From: Pseudovirgaria hyperparasitica
Taxonomy: Eukaryota; Ascomycota; Dothideomycetes; Acrospermales; Acrospermaceae
Reading direction: 5' to 3'
Assembly (NCBI RefSeq): GCF_010093815.1
Contig: NW_022985560.1
Coordinates: 1,361,501 to 1,425,500, forward strand
DNA length: 64,000 nucleotides
Below are positions 43,761 through 55,293 of the stretch, in pieces. Both the position numbers and the translations under genes were made by a program. The first letter of the stretch is position 1; each line of letters starts with the position of its first letter. The notes under the pieces were generated by a model that had not been told where the DNA came from, searched no databases, and saw only the letters and a program-made list of their open reading frames with translations.

Positions 43761-44196
43761 CTGTCCGGCCGTCCGACCATCAAGCTATCTATCTAGCCAG
43801 CCAACTACATCCAGCACGAACAGGCCCGACAGGTTCACTTCGGAAAGGAGGTGTGGGATGTGAGATGTGATATCGAGTAATTAGTGTTATATGTGACCGG
43901 GCCTACCACCACTTCAAGCTCCCATTTCTGCGTCAGATACACTGAAGCCAAGGCAAGTCACGTCACGTCACGTCGAGTCGGGTTGGGTCAATTCGAGTCC
44001 AGTCAAATCAAGGCAAGCCAGGCACAAACGGTACTATTGCATTCCCAGGATATACACATATATATGCTCGAGTGAACGTACGTACAATCGATCGATCGCT
44101 AGCTATGCTTTACCAACGCCGCCGCCAGTAGTCTTCTCTCTCTCTCCCTCTCCATCTCTCACCCTCTCTCACAGACCCAGGCTCGTACTTTATTTT

Positions 44197-44290
44197 CTTT
44201 CCCCTTTCCCCTTTCCCTCTTCCCTTTCCCTTTCCCTTTCCCTTTCCCTTTCCCTTTCCCTTTCCCTTTCCCTTTCCCTTTCCTTCCTTT
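44197..44290. repeat. Hexanucleotide array (CCCTTT)n
   Basis: Roughly fifteen near-perfect 6-nt units, pyrimidine-only on the plus strand. It lies about 45 nt beyond the Sti1 stop codon, so it is within or near the Sti1 3' untranslated region as an (AAAGGG)n purine tract on the sense strand. Confidence 0.9.
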
Positions 44291-44333
44291 CCTCCCCATT
44301 CCATCTCGTCACGCAAACCCCGTCAAGCATCGT

Positions 44334-46269
44334 CTACCGCGTCCGAATCACGCCGGCAGCAACCAGCTTCTGCACGTTCCGCGCAATGTGCGGACTCTTC
44401 ATGTGCTCCTGCAGCGCGGCCGGGTTGTCCTTGGCCTGCTGCAGAATGCTCTGCATGACGGGATCCTGCAGGATCTGGACAATCTGCAGCGAGAGTTAGC
44501 ACACATCCTTATCTTCAAGATGTTATTGAAAAGAGAGAGAGAAAAAAAAAACCCACCTCGGGATCCCTCTGTATCCGCTCCATCGTCTCCTGCTCGCTCT
44601 CGCCCTCGCGCGCGCTGTACTGCGCCATGAGCGCCTTCTGCTCCTGCTGCTGGATCTCGCGCGTGTTTTTGCCGTCCTTGTCGGCTGCTGTGGCTTCGGC
44701 ACAGGCGTCGACGCACTTGTTGTACTCGCGCATGCCAAAGTACGCCTGGGCCTTGCGGATGTAGGCGCGGACAAAGGCGGGGTCCTGCTTGATGGCCTCG
44801 TCGCAGTCCTGCACTGCCGAGGGGAAGGTGAGCAGTTTGATGAAGCAGGCGGCGCGGTTCGAGTATCCGCGCGGATCGGTGGGGGCGCGCTTGATCATCT
44901 CGCTGTAGGCCTCGACCGCGGCGGGCCAGTCGCTCTCCTTGAACTTGGCGTTGCCGAGCTCGCGGGCCTCCTCTGCCTTGGCCGGGTCGATGTAGGCGTC
45001 CTTCTCGGCCTTGATCTTGGCTTTTTCCGCAGCGCGCAGCTTGTTGAGGACATCCGGGGTGCGGTGCTCGGTCAGGGAGCGGTTGTAGTATTCGACTGCG
45101 TTTGCCATGTCACCGAGTTTCTCGTACGCCGAGCCCATACGTCCAAAGGCCTTTGCAATAATCTTAAAGTCTGCGAATACCTCACGTCCGTGATCGACGG
45201 CTTTCTGGCACGCCTCAATCGCGCCTTGGTAGTCTCCCTTCTCGAACTTTGCGGCGCTGAGGTTGGTGAGGTAGGTAATGTCTTGGTGAATCTCCCATGC
45301 TTTGTTGTAATGCTCGATGGCCGTGTCAAACTGTCGCTTCTTGTAGGCGTCAGTACCAAGCTTCTTCTCTTCGTCAGCCTTGGCCTTGGCCTCGCGCCTC
45401 GCAACAGCATCCTCGTCTTCCATTTCTTCTTCTACTGGCTCAGGTTCTGGTGCCTTTTGTGTCTGCGGCGGCGGCGGCCTGGCATCCGGCATTGGAAGAT
45501 CCTCTTCGGCCTCTGTTGCACGCCCAGCCTGAGCGCCACCGTCTGCACCTGGATTGCCCATCTGCATATCGATTCCGAGGAGAACACTCATGACCTGCAG
45601 CATGCGCGGATCTTGCAGTGCCTCGCCTATAGCATTCGGGTTTGACTGCAGTCTCTGTAGCTTGCGCATAAAATCCTGGTCGCCGAGCAGAGAACTCGTC
45701 TTGGGATTGCTTGCAAGCTTGGTCATCATGCTCGGGTCGTTGAAGAGGTTGCCTAGGCCGCCGCTTGGGTCACCGCCCAGACCGTCAGCTCTTGCCTCTG
45801 CTTCAATCGCCCGTCTCACGGCCTCAAGACCAGACTTGGCCTGGGCATTGTTGGCGTCAAGCTTGAGGGCCTGTTCGTAGGCATCAGTTGCGCCAACTAC
45901 GGGAAGTTAGTCTGTGGATCTCATGTGTTGTAGTATGTAGTGCAAACGCACCTAGGTCGCCGCCGCCGTGAAGAGCAGCTCCTTTCCTTGACCAGCCTTT
46001 CGGCCAGTCAGCCTTGATCTCTGTAACCTTTGTCGCATCCTCCAGAGCCTTGTCAAAGTCCTTGATTGAGGCGTACGATCCCGAGCGATTCGAGTACAGC
46101 ACGTGGTTATTCGGATCGAGCTCGATAGCTTGTGTAAACTTTTCACTGCAAATTATGTGAGCTTAAAAGGATTGTTTGCTTGTTGTTGATATGCTGCTGC
46201 GTACATGGACTCTGCAAACTTCTTCTCTGCAAAAAGCTTGTTGCCTTCGGCTTTGAGTGCGTCAGCCAT
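44334..46269 (-). CDS. STI1: Hsp70/Hsp90-organising co-chaperone Sti1/Hop
   Basis: Cytosolic adaptor that hands client proteins from Hsp70 to Hsp90. Minus-strand exons 46269-46205, 46145-45952, 45896-44557 and 44483-44334 give 582 residues (yeast Sti1 has 589). Domain order is complete. TPR1 is at about 2-110 (MADALKAEGNKLFAEKKFAE, LYSNRSGSYASI). The first DP/STI1 motif is at about 130-195 (LASNPKTSSLL, NPNAIGEALQDPRML), followed by a Pro/Glu-rich linker. TPR2A is at about 255-375 (EEKKLGTDAYKKRQFDTAIE) and TPR2B at about 395-510 (ARELGNAKFKESDWPAAVEA). The second DP domain closes the protein (RDPE-IVQILQDPVMQSILQQ, ending VAAGVIRTR). The Asn/Arg/Lys residues of the TPR clamps that bind the EEVD tails are visible. 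The last intron contains a poly-A/GAGA stretch. It diverges from the FolB-type gene. Confidence 0.95.
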
Positions 46270-46626
46270 ATTGGGCAAGCTGGATGAGAGTGCTAGGTTA
46301 TGTGCTGGTGGAGCGAAGAATTGAGGTTGTGGACCTGGCTATGTCGAGCTTGTGGTGATATAGCTAGCTACTACAGCATTCTGGAGGGTTCCGCGCTTAG
46401 TCTTGGCAGGCAGACGGAGCACGCCAGGCAGCAAGGCAGACAATGACGCCCTGTGGTACAAGTTTGTAAAGTTGTAGTTGATATGCATGGTCTGACTTTG
46501 GCCACAAACAAATCCTCACACCTCTGTGTCGGAAACCCTTTCCTTGAAACCCCGGTTTTTCAGTAGGAAAAGAGAAATAGCGAAAAATACCAGCCATCTC
46601 TAAGATAGGCCTGCATCATCAGCAGC
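46270..46626. promoter_or_regulatory. Divergent promoter between STI1 and the FolB-type gene
   Basis: A 357-nt region with outward starts. A heat-shock element would be expected for STI1; I see AGGGTTCCGCG near 46385 but no clean nGAAnnTTCnnGAAn array. Confidence 0.5.
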
Positions 46627-47493
46627 ATGTCCCGGATCATCCTCCCCCATCACGAAATCGTGTCCAGGATCCCATACGTGGCAGACAAGGTGATTGTCAA
46701 GAATCTCCGAGTGACGGCAAACGCAGGCTACGATTCGTGGGGCCGCGAGAAGAGCCAGCCGGCACTGATATCCATCACCCTGACGCTCGACCAGCAATTC
46801 GCATCTGCCGCACAGACTGACACGGTGGACGGCAGCACGGTACACTATGGCAAGCTCAGCAAGCGACTGATGGCCACCGTCGGCGAGCTCTCCGGAGAAT
46901 GGAGGCGCACGTGGGACTTGGCCGATTTCCTGTACGAGGCAGCCACCGAAGTGGCCGGGTCGAGTCAAAGGCTTGCGGCATGCGAGATTGAGATATGCTA
47001 TCCCAAGGCAAGCATGCTGGGCGAGGGAGCTGGGGCTCGATACTGCTTCCTGAACGACGGAGCGATGTCTTGCACGGTGTTTCTCAGGAACGTACGCGTG
47101 CCGTGCATAATTGGCGTGAATAGTCATGAGAGGGTGCGCAAACAGTTGGTAGTGGCTAATGTGTGGGTCGACAATGTCTCGGGCACGTCCGGGGAAGTGT
47201 ATTCGGACGTGGAGAAGATCTTGACAGAGGTACGTCTGTATGGCTGCTGAAACGAGGATACGGTTCTCTGGTCGGCATACTTGCATACATTCACTAACAT
47301 GGCACGGATCAAGACGATGGAAAAGTCTTCGTTTGAGACATTAGAGTCGCTGGCAACGACATTTGCAGACGACTGCAAGACAGGACTTAGTCATCAGCTC
47401 ACGTCGTTGTCTACGATTCGGCTTCAGGTGGAGAAGCCGGTGGCAGTCCCTTTTGCAGACGCGCCGGTGATTGAGATAATCAGGAGGGTGTAG
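46627..47493 (+). CDS. Tandem FolB (dihydroneopterin aldolase-like) protein
   Basis: Exons 46627-47229 and 47314-47493 give 260 residues. Two FolB units are visible. Unit 1 starts DKVIVKNLRVTANAGYDSWGREK and ends CEIEICYPKAS. Unit 2 starts CTVFLRNVRVPCIIGVNSHER and ends LQVEKPVAVPFADAPVIEI. Each has the G-x-x-x-x-x-E/RE element that provides the pterin-binding Glu region; the second keeps the K-P-x-A block with the catalytic-type Lys. Dihydroneopterin aldolase makes the hydroxymethyl-dihydropterin precursor of folate. In yeasts this activity sits in the fused FOL1 protein, which likewise carries two FolB units at its N-terminus. Here there are no HPPK or DHPS domains, so this is a stand-alone version; whether it is active is inferred. 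The intron is 84 nt. Confidence 0.82.
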
Positions 47494-48021
47494 AGGGTGT
47501 TGAAGGATGGATAGGAAGTTGGAAGCGACGGATATTGGGGATATATGAGCAGGTGGGGCATGACAGGAACGTGTACGGACTGCTGGATTCGGAGAATTGA
47601 GCGGGTTGAAAGGAAGGCGTTACCCGGTTCAGGGGCATAGAGTATTTTCGTGGTATAAAATGAGCACAGGAGCACAGGAGCACAAGCGCACAAGCGCACA
47701 AGCAGCCCGGGATGTGGGCATTTGTTGAGGGATTGTGGACGTGATGAAAAGATATGAATGGCAAAATAGAGTGTGTCGTCTGTGGGCCAAGCAAGCATGC
47801 AATCCAGTTGTTCCCGAAACCTGCGAATGCAAACCGATCCGCAATTCCGGTCTAGCCAGTGTCGGAAAGCATGCCGGGCCGGGTCGGTCAGCCAGGTGAT
47901 TGATTAGTGTGGTGCAGCGTGCGGTTGTGGATTGTTGAATGGGAGTGGTGTTGTAGGTAGTAGTAATTAGGGCCAAGCAAGCAGCGTAGGTAGTAGAGCT
48001 ATTACTAGTAGTAGAGCTAGC

Positions 48022-48023
<2 letters not shown>

Positions 48024-48077
<54 letters not shown>
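48024..48077. repeat. Trinucleotide microsatellite (AGT)n
   Basis: Eighteen perfect AGT/TAG units, with diverged copies on the left from about 47960. Confidence 0.95.
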
Positions 48078-48518
48078 ACAAGTAATTAGTGTAGTAGGTA
48101 GCAAGAGAGGCGTGCAGCCGGGTAGTCTTCAGTCTGCCGCAGTAACTTTAGTACCGACTGGTCTCTAGCTGCTGGCGGAGGCGGAGTCTATTGCGCGCGC
48201 GGGGCAACGGGGCAGGGGTAAAAGCACCTTTTTATTTTATTTATGCGACTCGATGCGACGACTCTGATGGCTAATCAATACATGATGTTATGTGCAGTAT
48301 GTACAATGTTGGACAGGCATACTTTAGACATGCTGCAACAAGGCTGTGCGGTCCAAGCCAATTGACTGATGATTGTCAACCGCCGCCTCGAGGCTTTTTG
48401 TTGTTGGGGCAAAACAGAGAAAAACGCTGGGGGAGGAGGGTGGGGCACGGGCGCAGCGGACGGTCCAGGAGGGAGGAGGGGAGCTCTGGGCAGTGAGTGG
48501 CGTGTGTGGCGTGTGTGG

Positions 48519-48552
48519 GTGCTTGGTGCTTGGTGCTTGGTGCTTGGTGCTT
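48519..48552. repeat. Heptanucleotide tandem repeat (TGCTTGG)n
   Basis: Nearly five head-to-tail copies of TGCTTGG, the last diverged to TGCTTCG. Confidence 0.85.
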
Positions 48553-49073
48553 CGTGCTGGGCGGGCTGCCGACGACGGTGATGGATGGTCAAATGAATAA
48601 TGAAGATATATCCATTCATGCAAGTCAATCCCCAATCCTGCCATCTGCTATCTATCAATCAATCATCAAATGTTTGTTGTGCAGGGGCTGCAGTAGAGCT
48701 GGTTTGATATATACTACGAGTAGTATATACATATAAGACTGCCCCAAATCCTGCTATTCATTTCCTCTCCTCTCTTGCTCTCGTCTCTCCCTTGACAAGC
48801 ACCTCAATTGCTTGTGCTGTGCTGTGCTGTGCTCTGCTGTGCCAGCTATCTATCTGATCGACAGGCCGACTCTGCAAATCCTTCCCACTGCACTCACCGC
48901 CGTCTACTGTTTTGCCCCTCATCAATTTTCACTACTACTACTACCTTACCTGCCGCTACTACCACCTGCAACACCTCATTTCTCCCTCTTTTCCCCACCT
49001 TTCTTCTTCTCCTCCTCCTTCTTCCTCCTCCTGAAACACCAATCTTCCTCTTACCACAATCCATTCTACAATC

Positions 49074-51385
49074 ATGGCCTCCAAGCTCACTGCTCTCCCT
49101 TCACACCTGAAGCCCAGCGATGCTGCCGGCAACGGCGGCGAAGCTGATGGCTTTGCCAGGAAACACCATGGCAAGACTCAATCGCACGTTGTAAGTTGTT
49201 GCATCTCTCCTTCGTCCCACCTGCCGTATTTCTGCTTGCTATGCCATTGCGCTGCGAAGACCAAGTCTGGACCCTGGATCGCAATCGTGTCTGCAATCCG
49301 GCACCATCTCCCCACCACCCACACCGCCTCACCACCGACCGACGCATCATGAAGAAAAAAAAAAAGAGGGCGTCAAACTTTGGCGTTTGTAGAGTGCCTT
49401 CAGCTACCACAATTGACTTCGAGGAGTGGCTACTCCTCGCTCTCTGTGCTTGTAAGAGAAGGTTCCGTCAAACCACCGTCCAACGCGCCCGCCAACTCTG
49501 GACAAGTGTGATGCATCCTCTCCAACACGACACGTACACCGCAGAACCTTCCAGACACTCCATTACAGTCCGCCATCACTTTAAACGAGCTTTCGCCGGC
49601 GAACAAGATACGATTCTTCCGTCATACCACCACAGACAGATTCACTGCACACCATGACAGCGACCAATCCGAAGAGTGTAGCAAGCAGTGGCAACAAGCG
49701 CAACCGCCGAACGAGCATCACTGTGAGGCAGTCTTGCAAAGTCTCTCTGGCACACACTCTTTTCGCTTGCTACACCACACCTTCTTCTCTTTCTTCAGTC
49801 TTGTCTACAGGACAGGCACATTAGGAGACCCCTCCATCAACATATGCTAACATGAGCTCCTCCCAGGCCTTTGAAAACACCTCCACCTCAGTCGCCGCAT
49901 CCCAGATGCGCAATGCCCTCAACCAGCTCAGCGACACAGTCCAAGACCCAGCAGAGAAGAAGGTACGTAGCCATATACTTGAAAAGCCACAAGAAGACAG
50001 TCTAATTGGCTCCCTAGAGGTTTGAGACTGAAATGGACAACTTCTTCGCTCTCTTCCGGAGATACTTGAACGACAAGGCCAAGGGCAACGCCATCGAATG
50101 GTCTCGCATTGCGCCCCCAAAGCCAGAGCAGGTCGTCGACTACGCCGACCTCGCCAACTCAGAGTCCGTCGCCTTCCTCAACAAGCTGGCCGTCGTCAAG
50201 CTGAATGGTGGCCTCGGTACCTCGATGGGCTGTGTCGGTCCCAAGTCCGTCATCGAGGTCCGCGATGGCATGTCCTTCTTGGATCTTTCCGTTCGCCAGA
50301 TCGAGTACCTCAACAGGACATATGACGTCAACGTGCCCTTTGTCCTCATGAACTCCTTCAACACCGACGCCGACACTGCCAACATCATCAAGAAGTACGA
50401 AGGCCACAACATTGACATTATGACCTTCAACCAGTCCAAGTACCCACGCGTGCTCAAGGACTCCCTCCTGCCCGCGCCAAAGTCGGCCCAGTCTGACATC
50501 TCGAACTGGTACCCACCAGGCCACGGTGACGTCTTTGAGTCGCTCTACAACTCGGGCATTCTCGACAAGCTGCTCGAAAAGGGCGTCGAGATCATCTTCC
50601 TGTCCAACGCCGACAACCTGGGCGCCGTCGTGGATCTCCGCATTCTTCAGCACATGGTTGACACCAAGTCCGAGTACATTATGGAGCTGACCGACAAGAC
50701 CAAGGCCGATGTCAAGGGTGGTACCATTATCGACTACGAGGGGTCCGTCCGTCTGCTCGAAATTGCCCAGGTCCCCAAGGAGCACGTCAACGAGTTCAAG
50801 TCGATCAAGAAGTTCAAGTACTTCAACACGAACAACATCTGGCTGAACCTGCGCGCCGTCAAGCGCGTTGTTGAGAACAACGAGCTCTCCATGGAGATCA
50901 TCCCCAACGGAAAGTCGATCCCTGCCGACAAGAAGGGTGAGGCGGACCTGTCCGTCCTGCAACTCGAGACGGCCGTCGGTGCGGCCATTCGTCACTTCTC
51001 CAACGCTCACGGTGTCAATGTCCCGCGTCGCCGCTTCTTGCCGGTCAAGACGTGCTCGGACCTCATGCTTGTCAAGTCTGATCTCTACACCCTCCAGCAC
51101 GGCCAACTGGTCATCGACCCCAACCGATTCGGCCCGGCTCCCCTCATCAAGCTTGGCAGCGACTTTAAGAAAGTCTCGAGCTTCCAGTCGCGCATCCCCA
51201 GCATACCCAAGATTGTCGAGCTTGACCATCTCACCATCACCGGTGCCGTCAACCTCGGCCGTGGCGTCGTGCTGAAGGGAACCGTCATCATTGTTGCGAG
51301 CGAGGGCAGCACCATTGACGTTCCACCCGGCTCCATTCTTGAGAATGTCGTTGTGCAAGGTTCGCTCAGGCTGTTGGAGCACTAG
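49074..51385 (+). CDS. UGP1: UTP-glucose-1-phosphate uridylyltransferase
   Basis: Makes UDP-glucose from glucose-1-phosphate and UTP, feeding glycogen, trehalose and cell-wall glucan synthesis. Exons 49074-49190, 49867-49962 and 50018-51385 give 526 residues. The catalytic glycine-rich nucleotide-binding loop [20 protein letters not shown] is intact, as are [62 protein letters not shown] and [18 protein letters not shown]. The C-terminus is the usual left-handed beta-helix ending GSLRLLEH, which mediates oligomerisation. Exon 1 (HHGKTQSHV) joined to exon 2 ([18 protein letters not shown]) recreates the yeast Ugp1 N-terminus, whose Ser in the equivalent K-T-x-S is the PAS-kinase target. The first intron is 676 nt, unusually long here, and ends with an in-frame ATG (49851, MSSSQAFEN) that could start a shorter isoform. 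Confidence 0.96.
49191..49866 (+). promoter_or_regulatory. Long first intron of UGP1 with a possible internal promoter
   Basis: A 676-nt intron with GTAAGT donor and CTCCTCCCAG acceptor, over ten times the size of most introns in this window. Its right end has a pyrimidine-rich stretch (CTTCTTCTCTTTCTTC near 49780) followed by AACATGAGC at 49848-49856. That ATG is in frame with exon 2 across the acceptor. The arrangement could serve as an alternative promoter and start. Confidence 0.4.
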
Positions 51386-51587
51386 AGAGGGCAGCTGTGC
51401 GCATACGTGCCGGAGTCTCGACATGTGTTATTGTCAATCCTATCATGATGTTACGTACACAGGAAAGGTAGTATGCCTTAGCCGGATGATGATATATATC
51501 GGACTGCATTGTAATAGAATTATACCTACCCTTTTTTCCACACACAAAATGAATCAAGTAATAGAACAACATCATATCATCATCATG

Positions 51588-51591
51588 CATG

Positions 51592-51668
<77 letters not shown>
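51588..51668. repeat. Tetranucleotide microsatellite (TGCC)n
   Basis: About nineteen perfect GCCT/TGCC units in the 3' flank of UGP1. Confidence 0.97.
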
Positions 51669-52212
51669 GTGATTAATCTAATTCTCTCTCCTGAACGGCG
51701 CCTCAATAAGGCGACTGGTCAAAGTGTGGCTGTGCTACGACACTACCGACTACCGACGCGTCGAGAGAGTTGGATCTAATTATTAATTACTACCTAGGCA
51801 GCTGTCGATGCCTGTGCGGAGTCGAAAGATTAGCGCTCTCTCTCCCAGCCTTGAAGTGAAGCCTGTTGACGGCACAAATCAGTTGACTAGCGTGCTCCAA
51901 GTGAAAGGCTGCTGCCAGTGGACGACTGGAATCATGACATATTAGCGCGCGACGGCACACAAGTGGGGGGGAGTGGGGCAGCCAGGCCAGGCAGCCCCCA
52001 AAGTTCAAGTTTGTGGTGCTGTTTGGCCAAGAAAAGACAGACCTCCCGCCTCAGAACGACCTCCTCAATAATTACTTCACAGCTGCTGCGCAATAATCAC
52101 TCAAAAGCTGAATGGAAGCCCTGTCGCAGTCGTTGATGATCGACCAGTCTATCAGCCAGCTGTCTGGCGCTGCTGTTCTTTCGAGCTTCCTTTTGGAATA
52201 GTTTGCACCAAC
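51669..52212. other. Intergenic; promoter of the DUF7514 gene
   Basis: A 544-nt spacer. No gene or repeat that I can support. The DUF7514 protein starts at its right edge. Confidence 0.4.
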
Positions 52213-53908
52213 ATGGACGACGAACAGCTTGACCCACCGACCCGTGAGGCTCTGCAGTACTGGGGCTATCTCTTTCAAGACAACAAGGTTGGAACCGACT
52301 TACTTCACCGTCTGTTGACTGGTATCTATAATTACATTGTATGAGTAGTCGTCTTCTTGGGTCCTGTCCCTCTCCATTTGCAGATGGCTGACCTCCCCCT
52401 TCAACAAACCATAGACGAAGACATATGACGCAAACCCTGACTGTCCGGACGTCACACCCTCACAACTCGCGGCATTCTATCGGGCAGTCGGCGGGGATTA
52501 CGATATTCTGTTCGAGAAAGAGCCGCCATCGTCCATTGCCTTCATCTACAAAGCTCTTGGCTGCCTTCATTCGCTGCAGCCTGCGCCGAGCGATGAAGGA
52601 TACACCGCCCCGAGCGTGCCGGCCTTGAAGAGGAAAGGTTTCATAACGTGGCAGACGATTCAATTGATGCTCGGACCGGAAGAGCATGTGGGATTTCTAC
52701 AATGCGCCGTCTCGCGATTCGAGATTATAGACCCAGCCACTGGGGCTGCCTTTCCAAAGCTACTGCCCAAGCAGGCCTTCCCATCCGAACCCGATGAGGA
52801 CATGATATCGTGGTATGAAGACGTATCCGAGAAGCTGCGCAAGGACGCTCTGGCAGAACAGAGGGCCGCCCAGCAGCAACCGCGTCCAGATCAGCGGACT
52901 CCCAGTGAGGACTTGGCCGACAGTTCGGCCGATGAACGAGCCGGAGCCGCAAACTATTTCCGAGATCCACTCTATCGCAACCGCGAAGGCAGGCCAACCA
53001 TTATCAGGCGATGGTCGAAGAACAAAAGTCCACGAGAATTCATGCAAGACAGGGGCCGGATGGTAGCAAACACTGTCCGACACTTTGTGCCGTGGGCACG
53101 CCGGCGTAGCCTACCCGAAAAGGAGGGCGATGGAGAAGAGATCCCCGAGGACGAAGATGAAGAAGCATACGAAGACCCGAATCCAATACCAATGGAGCAC
53201 AGAGAGTCTACAAAACGGAGATCTCCAAAGTCTCCACGCAGCGCTCATAGCCACAGCCCGAGAGACCGCAGTCCTCCTAGTCGCCGGCGAGCCAGTTATA
53301 CATCAACGGATTCCGACTCGGATGTTCCAAGTGCTCGTCACAGGAGAGATCCAGTGCTCCGGCAGCGCCGTAGCCACGAGGTTCCACCCGCTTCACGAGA
53401 TTATTTCCCTCCCTACAATGAAGGACCGCGTCGGTACTCCCACGTTCCACCACCTACAGTGGAAATCAACGGCGCCCCATCAGGCTTCGTACCATCCCGC
53501 GAGCCAATGTTTGCCACCACAGTCGCGCAGCACATGCAACCACGCAGATCGTCAGCAGTCCCCGGACCAGGCCGCTACGATGGAGGGCACCACGTTCGAT
53601 ACAGCGGCGCTCCTGCGTCTGACAGTCGACAACGGACGCCAAAGATTGTAGAGCCCCCAGACTACGAGCGTCTGCCGACTCGGCACAAGGCCGCCAGAAG
53701 GCCTTCTAGCGACGATCGTGATAGATATCGCGACCGTGATCGGGAAAGAGAACGGGACCGCGAACGCACCCGGGTGAGGTCGAGAGATCGCGACCGGGAT
53801 TACGATCGAGAGCGAGACCGGCCGGAGAGACCACGGTTTCACCGATATGTGACGCCTGTCGATGGTGTTTCTGGTCGCAGATATCCCAACGACGCACCCT
53901 GGCGATGA
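52213..53908 (+). CDS. DUF7514 protein with an R/D/E-rich C-terminal tail
   Basis: Exons 52213-52338 and 52415-53908 give 539 residues. The N-terminal ~190 residues match the fungal DUF7514 family: YWGYLFQDNKVGTDLLHRLL, then across the intron LAAFYRAVGGDYDILFE, ALGCLHSLQP, GFITWQTIQLMLGPEEHV and AFPSEPDEDMISWYEDVS. The function is unknown. The middle is Ser/Pro/Arg-rich, with phosphorylation-prone SPR and SPP units. The C-terminus has an alternating Arg-Asp/Arg-Glu run (near residues 475-515), like the RD/RE-rich regions of RNA-processing proteins; nuclear or RNA-related location is inference only. The first exon continues through a tempting GTTGG donor to the GTATGA donor at 52339, because DNKVGTDLLHRLLTGIYNYI is family sequence. 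The acceptor is ACCATAG at 52414. Confidence 0.85.
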
Positions 53909-55293
53909 TGACGCACGTGCTACAGCGACTTGTGAGTGGCAGGTCCTGAAGCTGTCTCTACTCGATTCTCATCATGAGAAGGGAGGAACGAAATCTTTTT
54001 TTTTTTTTTGGCATTGATTTGATAGCGCATGATGACATTGGTCTGGGACAACAACATGCGCGAGACACATAGTTCTGGTTTTGGGAGAAAGCGAGCGAAG
54101 GGGGTGGGGACTGGAGTTTTGGACATGATACCAAGAATGACATGACTTGACACGATTCCTGTTGTGTTTTTTTATTTATTTGAAAGCGTCACGGCAATAT
54201 ATACATACGATACGTACGAATACATATTATATACACACACATATTCACACCTAGATATATATACGCGTCCGATCTGGTCTACCCACACACCCCCCCTAGG
54301 AACCTGGAACACATGCCATGCGACACGACGACCGGGGTTTTCCCAGGATGAATGGATCGGCAACGGAAGATTAGAAGCTGTTGCGCACAGCCCAGCCGGT
54401 GGATCTGGTGGAGTTGGTGGAGTCTGTCTTCTTCTGTGTGCGTCATTTGCTGGGATAATTACTCTTTCTTACCAGGCGAACGATGGGGTTTAGGTTTGGG
54501 AATACCGGCACATGCAAACGTGATGACTTACATGGAAGCGCAATGACATCCTGTGTACCGAGTCACACAATGAATGATGATTGTGAAGGACTGTGTGTTT
54601 GGGACGGGCATGAAGGGAGAGGTGGTGGACAGCTGAGAAGTGCGCCAGAAGCGAGGAATGAAGCGGGCTGGCGGGCCTCCTCCGGTCTCTTTTTTTGACG
54701 TGCAGTGCATTGCTCACGGACGCGACCAATTGCTGCTAATCATGGATTTCATAGATTCATCGTGGCGCGGCTGGTCAGATCTACGTATGCCATGCAAACT
54801 ATCACTAGAACCTATCCCCGATCTTGACTTAGGCGAAGGATTAGTGCTCGTAGATTGGGGGGACTGGAACTGGAACTGGAGCTTCACCAAACACACACCT
54901 ACCCAACACCCTCGTAATCTGCCACCTCCATTTCTTGTCTTGTCCTCTCTGCTCCCACTCTCTCTCCCTCTTCCACCATCGTCACATTCTTTTCATTCTT
55001 CGATTCCCTACCTCATCCTCCTACCACATTTCCTAATTCTCTTTTCTTTTTTCAGCCCTCCGAGACAGCTAACTGGACGACTGCAATTGGCTTCGGAGCT
55101 GCTGTCTAGGGTCTGGTCCTACCACCACCACCACCCCCGACCCGACGCCCACGTCACGTCAGGCTTAGCTACTTATACAGCTACCATAACCTCCTCCTGC
55201 AAACAACCTCAGCCCGAGCTTCAAGCTTCACGGATCTTTGTCCATAGCCTGCTCATCATTAACAAGTGCTGCGATTGGCATATGTGATTGACC
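53909..55293. other. Long intergenic region and tricalbin leader
   Basis: About 1.4 kb without a supported gene. It contains a poly-T run (53996-54010), a TA/CA-rich patch (54190-54270), a long CT-rich stretch (54930-55060) and CACGTCACGTCAGG at about 55149, which resembles a cAMP-response/bZIP site. The CT-rich part is probably the core promoter or leader of the tricalbin gene. Confidence 0.45.

Larger units (their letters stand above)
47494..49073. other. Long intergenic region with microsatellites and the UGP1 leader
   Basis: About 1.6 kb without a supported gene. It contains a TAG-type trinucleotide array, a TGCTTGG heptamer array, and near 48818-48842 a TGTGC-type run. From 48.75 kb the plus strand is pyrimidine-rich up to the UGP1 start, as expected for a strongly expressed fungal promoter and leader. 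Confidence 0.5.

Noticed and set aside
43201-43796. Long plus-strand frames rich in L-T-H-S-Y in all three registers
   Set aside because: They are translations of the CACT/CAGT arrays, which have no stops in any frame; no real start or family.
44197-44290. (CCCTTT)n as interstitial telomere
   Set aside because: The unit is CCCTTT, not CCCTAA; it is an ordinary hexanucleotide microsatellite.
50159-51424. 421-codon minus-strand frame opposite UGP1
   Set aside because: Antisense shadow of a strongly biased coding sequence; UGP1 is unambiguous on the plus strand.
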